Position numbers and translations under genes: made by a program. Below are positions 5,690 to 5,786 of a stretch of 5,786 bases of DNA, piece after piece. The notes below the pieces were generated by a model. The model did not search any database, was not told the DNA's origin, and saw only the letters and a list, made by a program, of their open reading frames with translations. The stretch's first letter is position 1. Each line of letters opens with the position of its first letter. This DNA is from Ignavibacteriales bacterium (GTDB taxonomy: Bacteria > Bacteroidota > Ignavibacteria > T3Sed10-11). The stretch lies in assembly GCA_003560935.1 (NCBI GenBank), contig PWJF01000226.1:1-5786 (forward strand), read 5' to 3'.

Positions 5690-5786
5690 TCCCCCTTTCT
5701 TAAGTATTGTCATATACACGACCGATTTTTGGTTGTTCCTCCCGTATGTTCTATTAAAACCTGCTGTGTCGTTAATAAACGGAAGC

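Noticed and set aside
5471..5719. Minus-strand frame opposite the small membrane protein
   Set aside because: Its translation is low-complexity and family-free, while the + strand has promoter, ribosome site and a sensible membrane protein.
5707..5731. TTG and GATTTTTG as another Bacteroidota-type promoter
   Set aside because: The -7 box lacks its leading TA match and the spacer would be only 14 bases.
5767..5772. TGTCGT at the right edge as a second ECF-type -35 element
   Set aside because: A matching CG(A/T)C at about 17 bases would fall beyond the window, so nothing can be claimed.
1..5786. CRISPR array, tRNA, rRNA, insertion sequence or prophage
   Set aside because: No regularly spaced direct repeats, cloverleaf-like sequence, transposase motifs or phage genes were found on reading both strands.

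Overview
The window is bacterial chromosomal DNA. It is gene-dense, with every convincing gene on the + strand, short intergenic gaps and moderate GC. No tRNA, rRNA, CRISPR array, transposase or phage gene is visible. Two intergenic regions carry TAnnTTTG boxes, the -7 element of Bacteroidota-type primary-sigma promoters; one has a TTG at the matching upstream distance. This hints at a Bacteroidota or wider FCB-group host (for example a Balneola/Rhodothermus-like lineage). That is inference from promoter style only, and no gene here fixes the taxonomy.

Layout, left to right. Bases 1-573: the 3' part of a carboxymuconolactone decarboxylase/AhpD-like ('peroxidase-related') gene whose true start lies left of the window. 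Bases 631-2058: an exported alpha/beta hydrolase of the TAP-like, peptidase S33 type. Bases 2059-2270: a non-coding gap with small inverted repeats. Bases 2271-3485: an exported RCC1-repeat beta-propeller protein with seven blades, each holding one C-x9-C pair. Bases 3486-3581: a short regulatory gap with an ECF-sigma-like promoter and a TAnnTTTG box. Bases 3582-3935 and 3935-5212: a DGPF/YCII protein and an ECF sigma factor of the ECF42 type with a long C-terminal extension, overlapping by one base. Bases 5213-5542: a gap of about 330 bases with a GC-rich structured island, an AT-rich tract and a promoter. Bases 5543-5689: a 48-residue single-pass membrane protein. Bases 5690-5786: nothing recognisable.

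The regulatory core is the DGPF-ECF42 pair. This pairing is known and widespread: the sigma factor has a built-in helical C-terminal extension instead of a dedicated anti-sigma factor and usually transcribes neighbouring DGPF genes. The sequence TGTCCC-N17-CGTC ahead of the DGPF gene looks like the ECF promoter expected for autoregulation. The two exported proteins upstream have no evident functional link to the pair.

The least ordinary items are the ECF-like promoter, the all-cysteine-paired RCC1 propeller, the AhpD-like protein that keeps CxxC but seems to lack the relay Glu and His, the small membrane protein with its own promoter, and the GC-rich island at 5240-5360. I see no clearly new multi-gene system.
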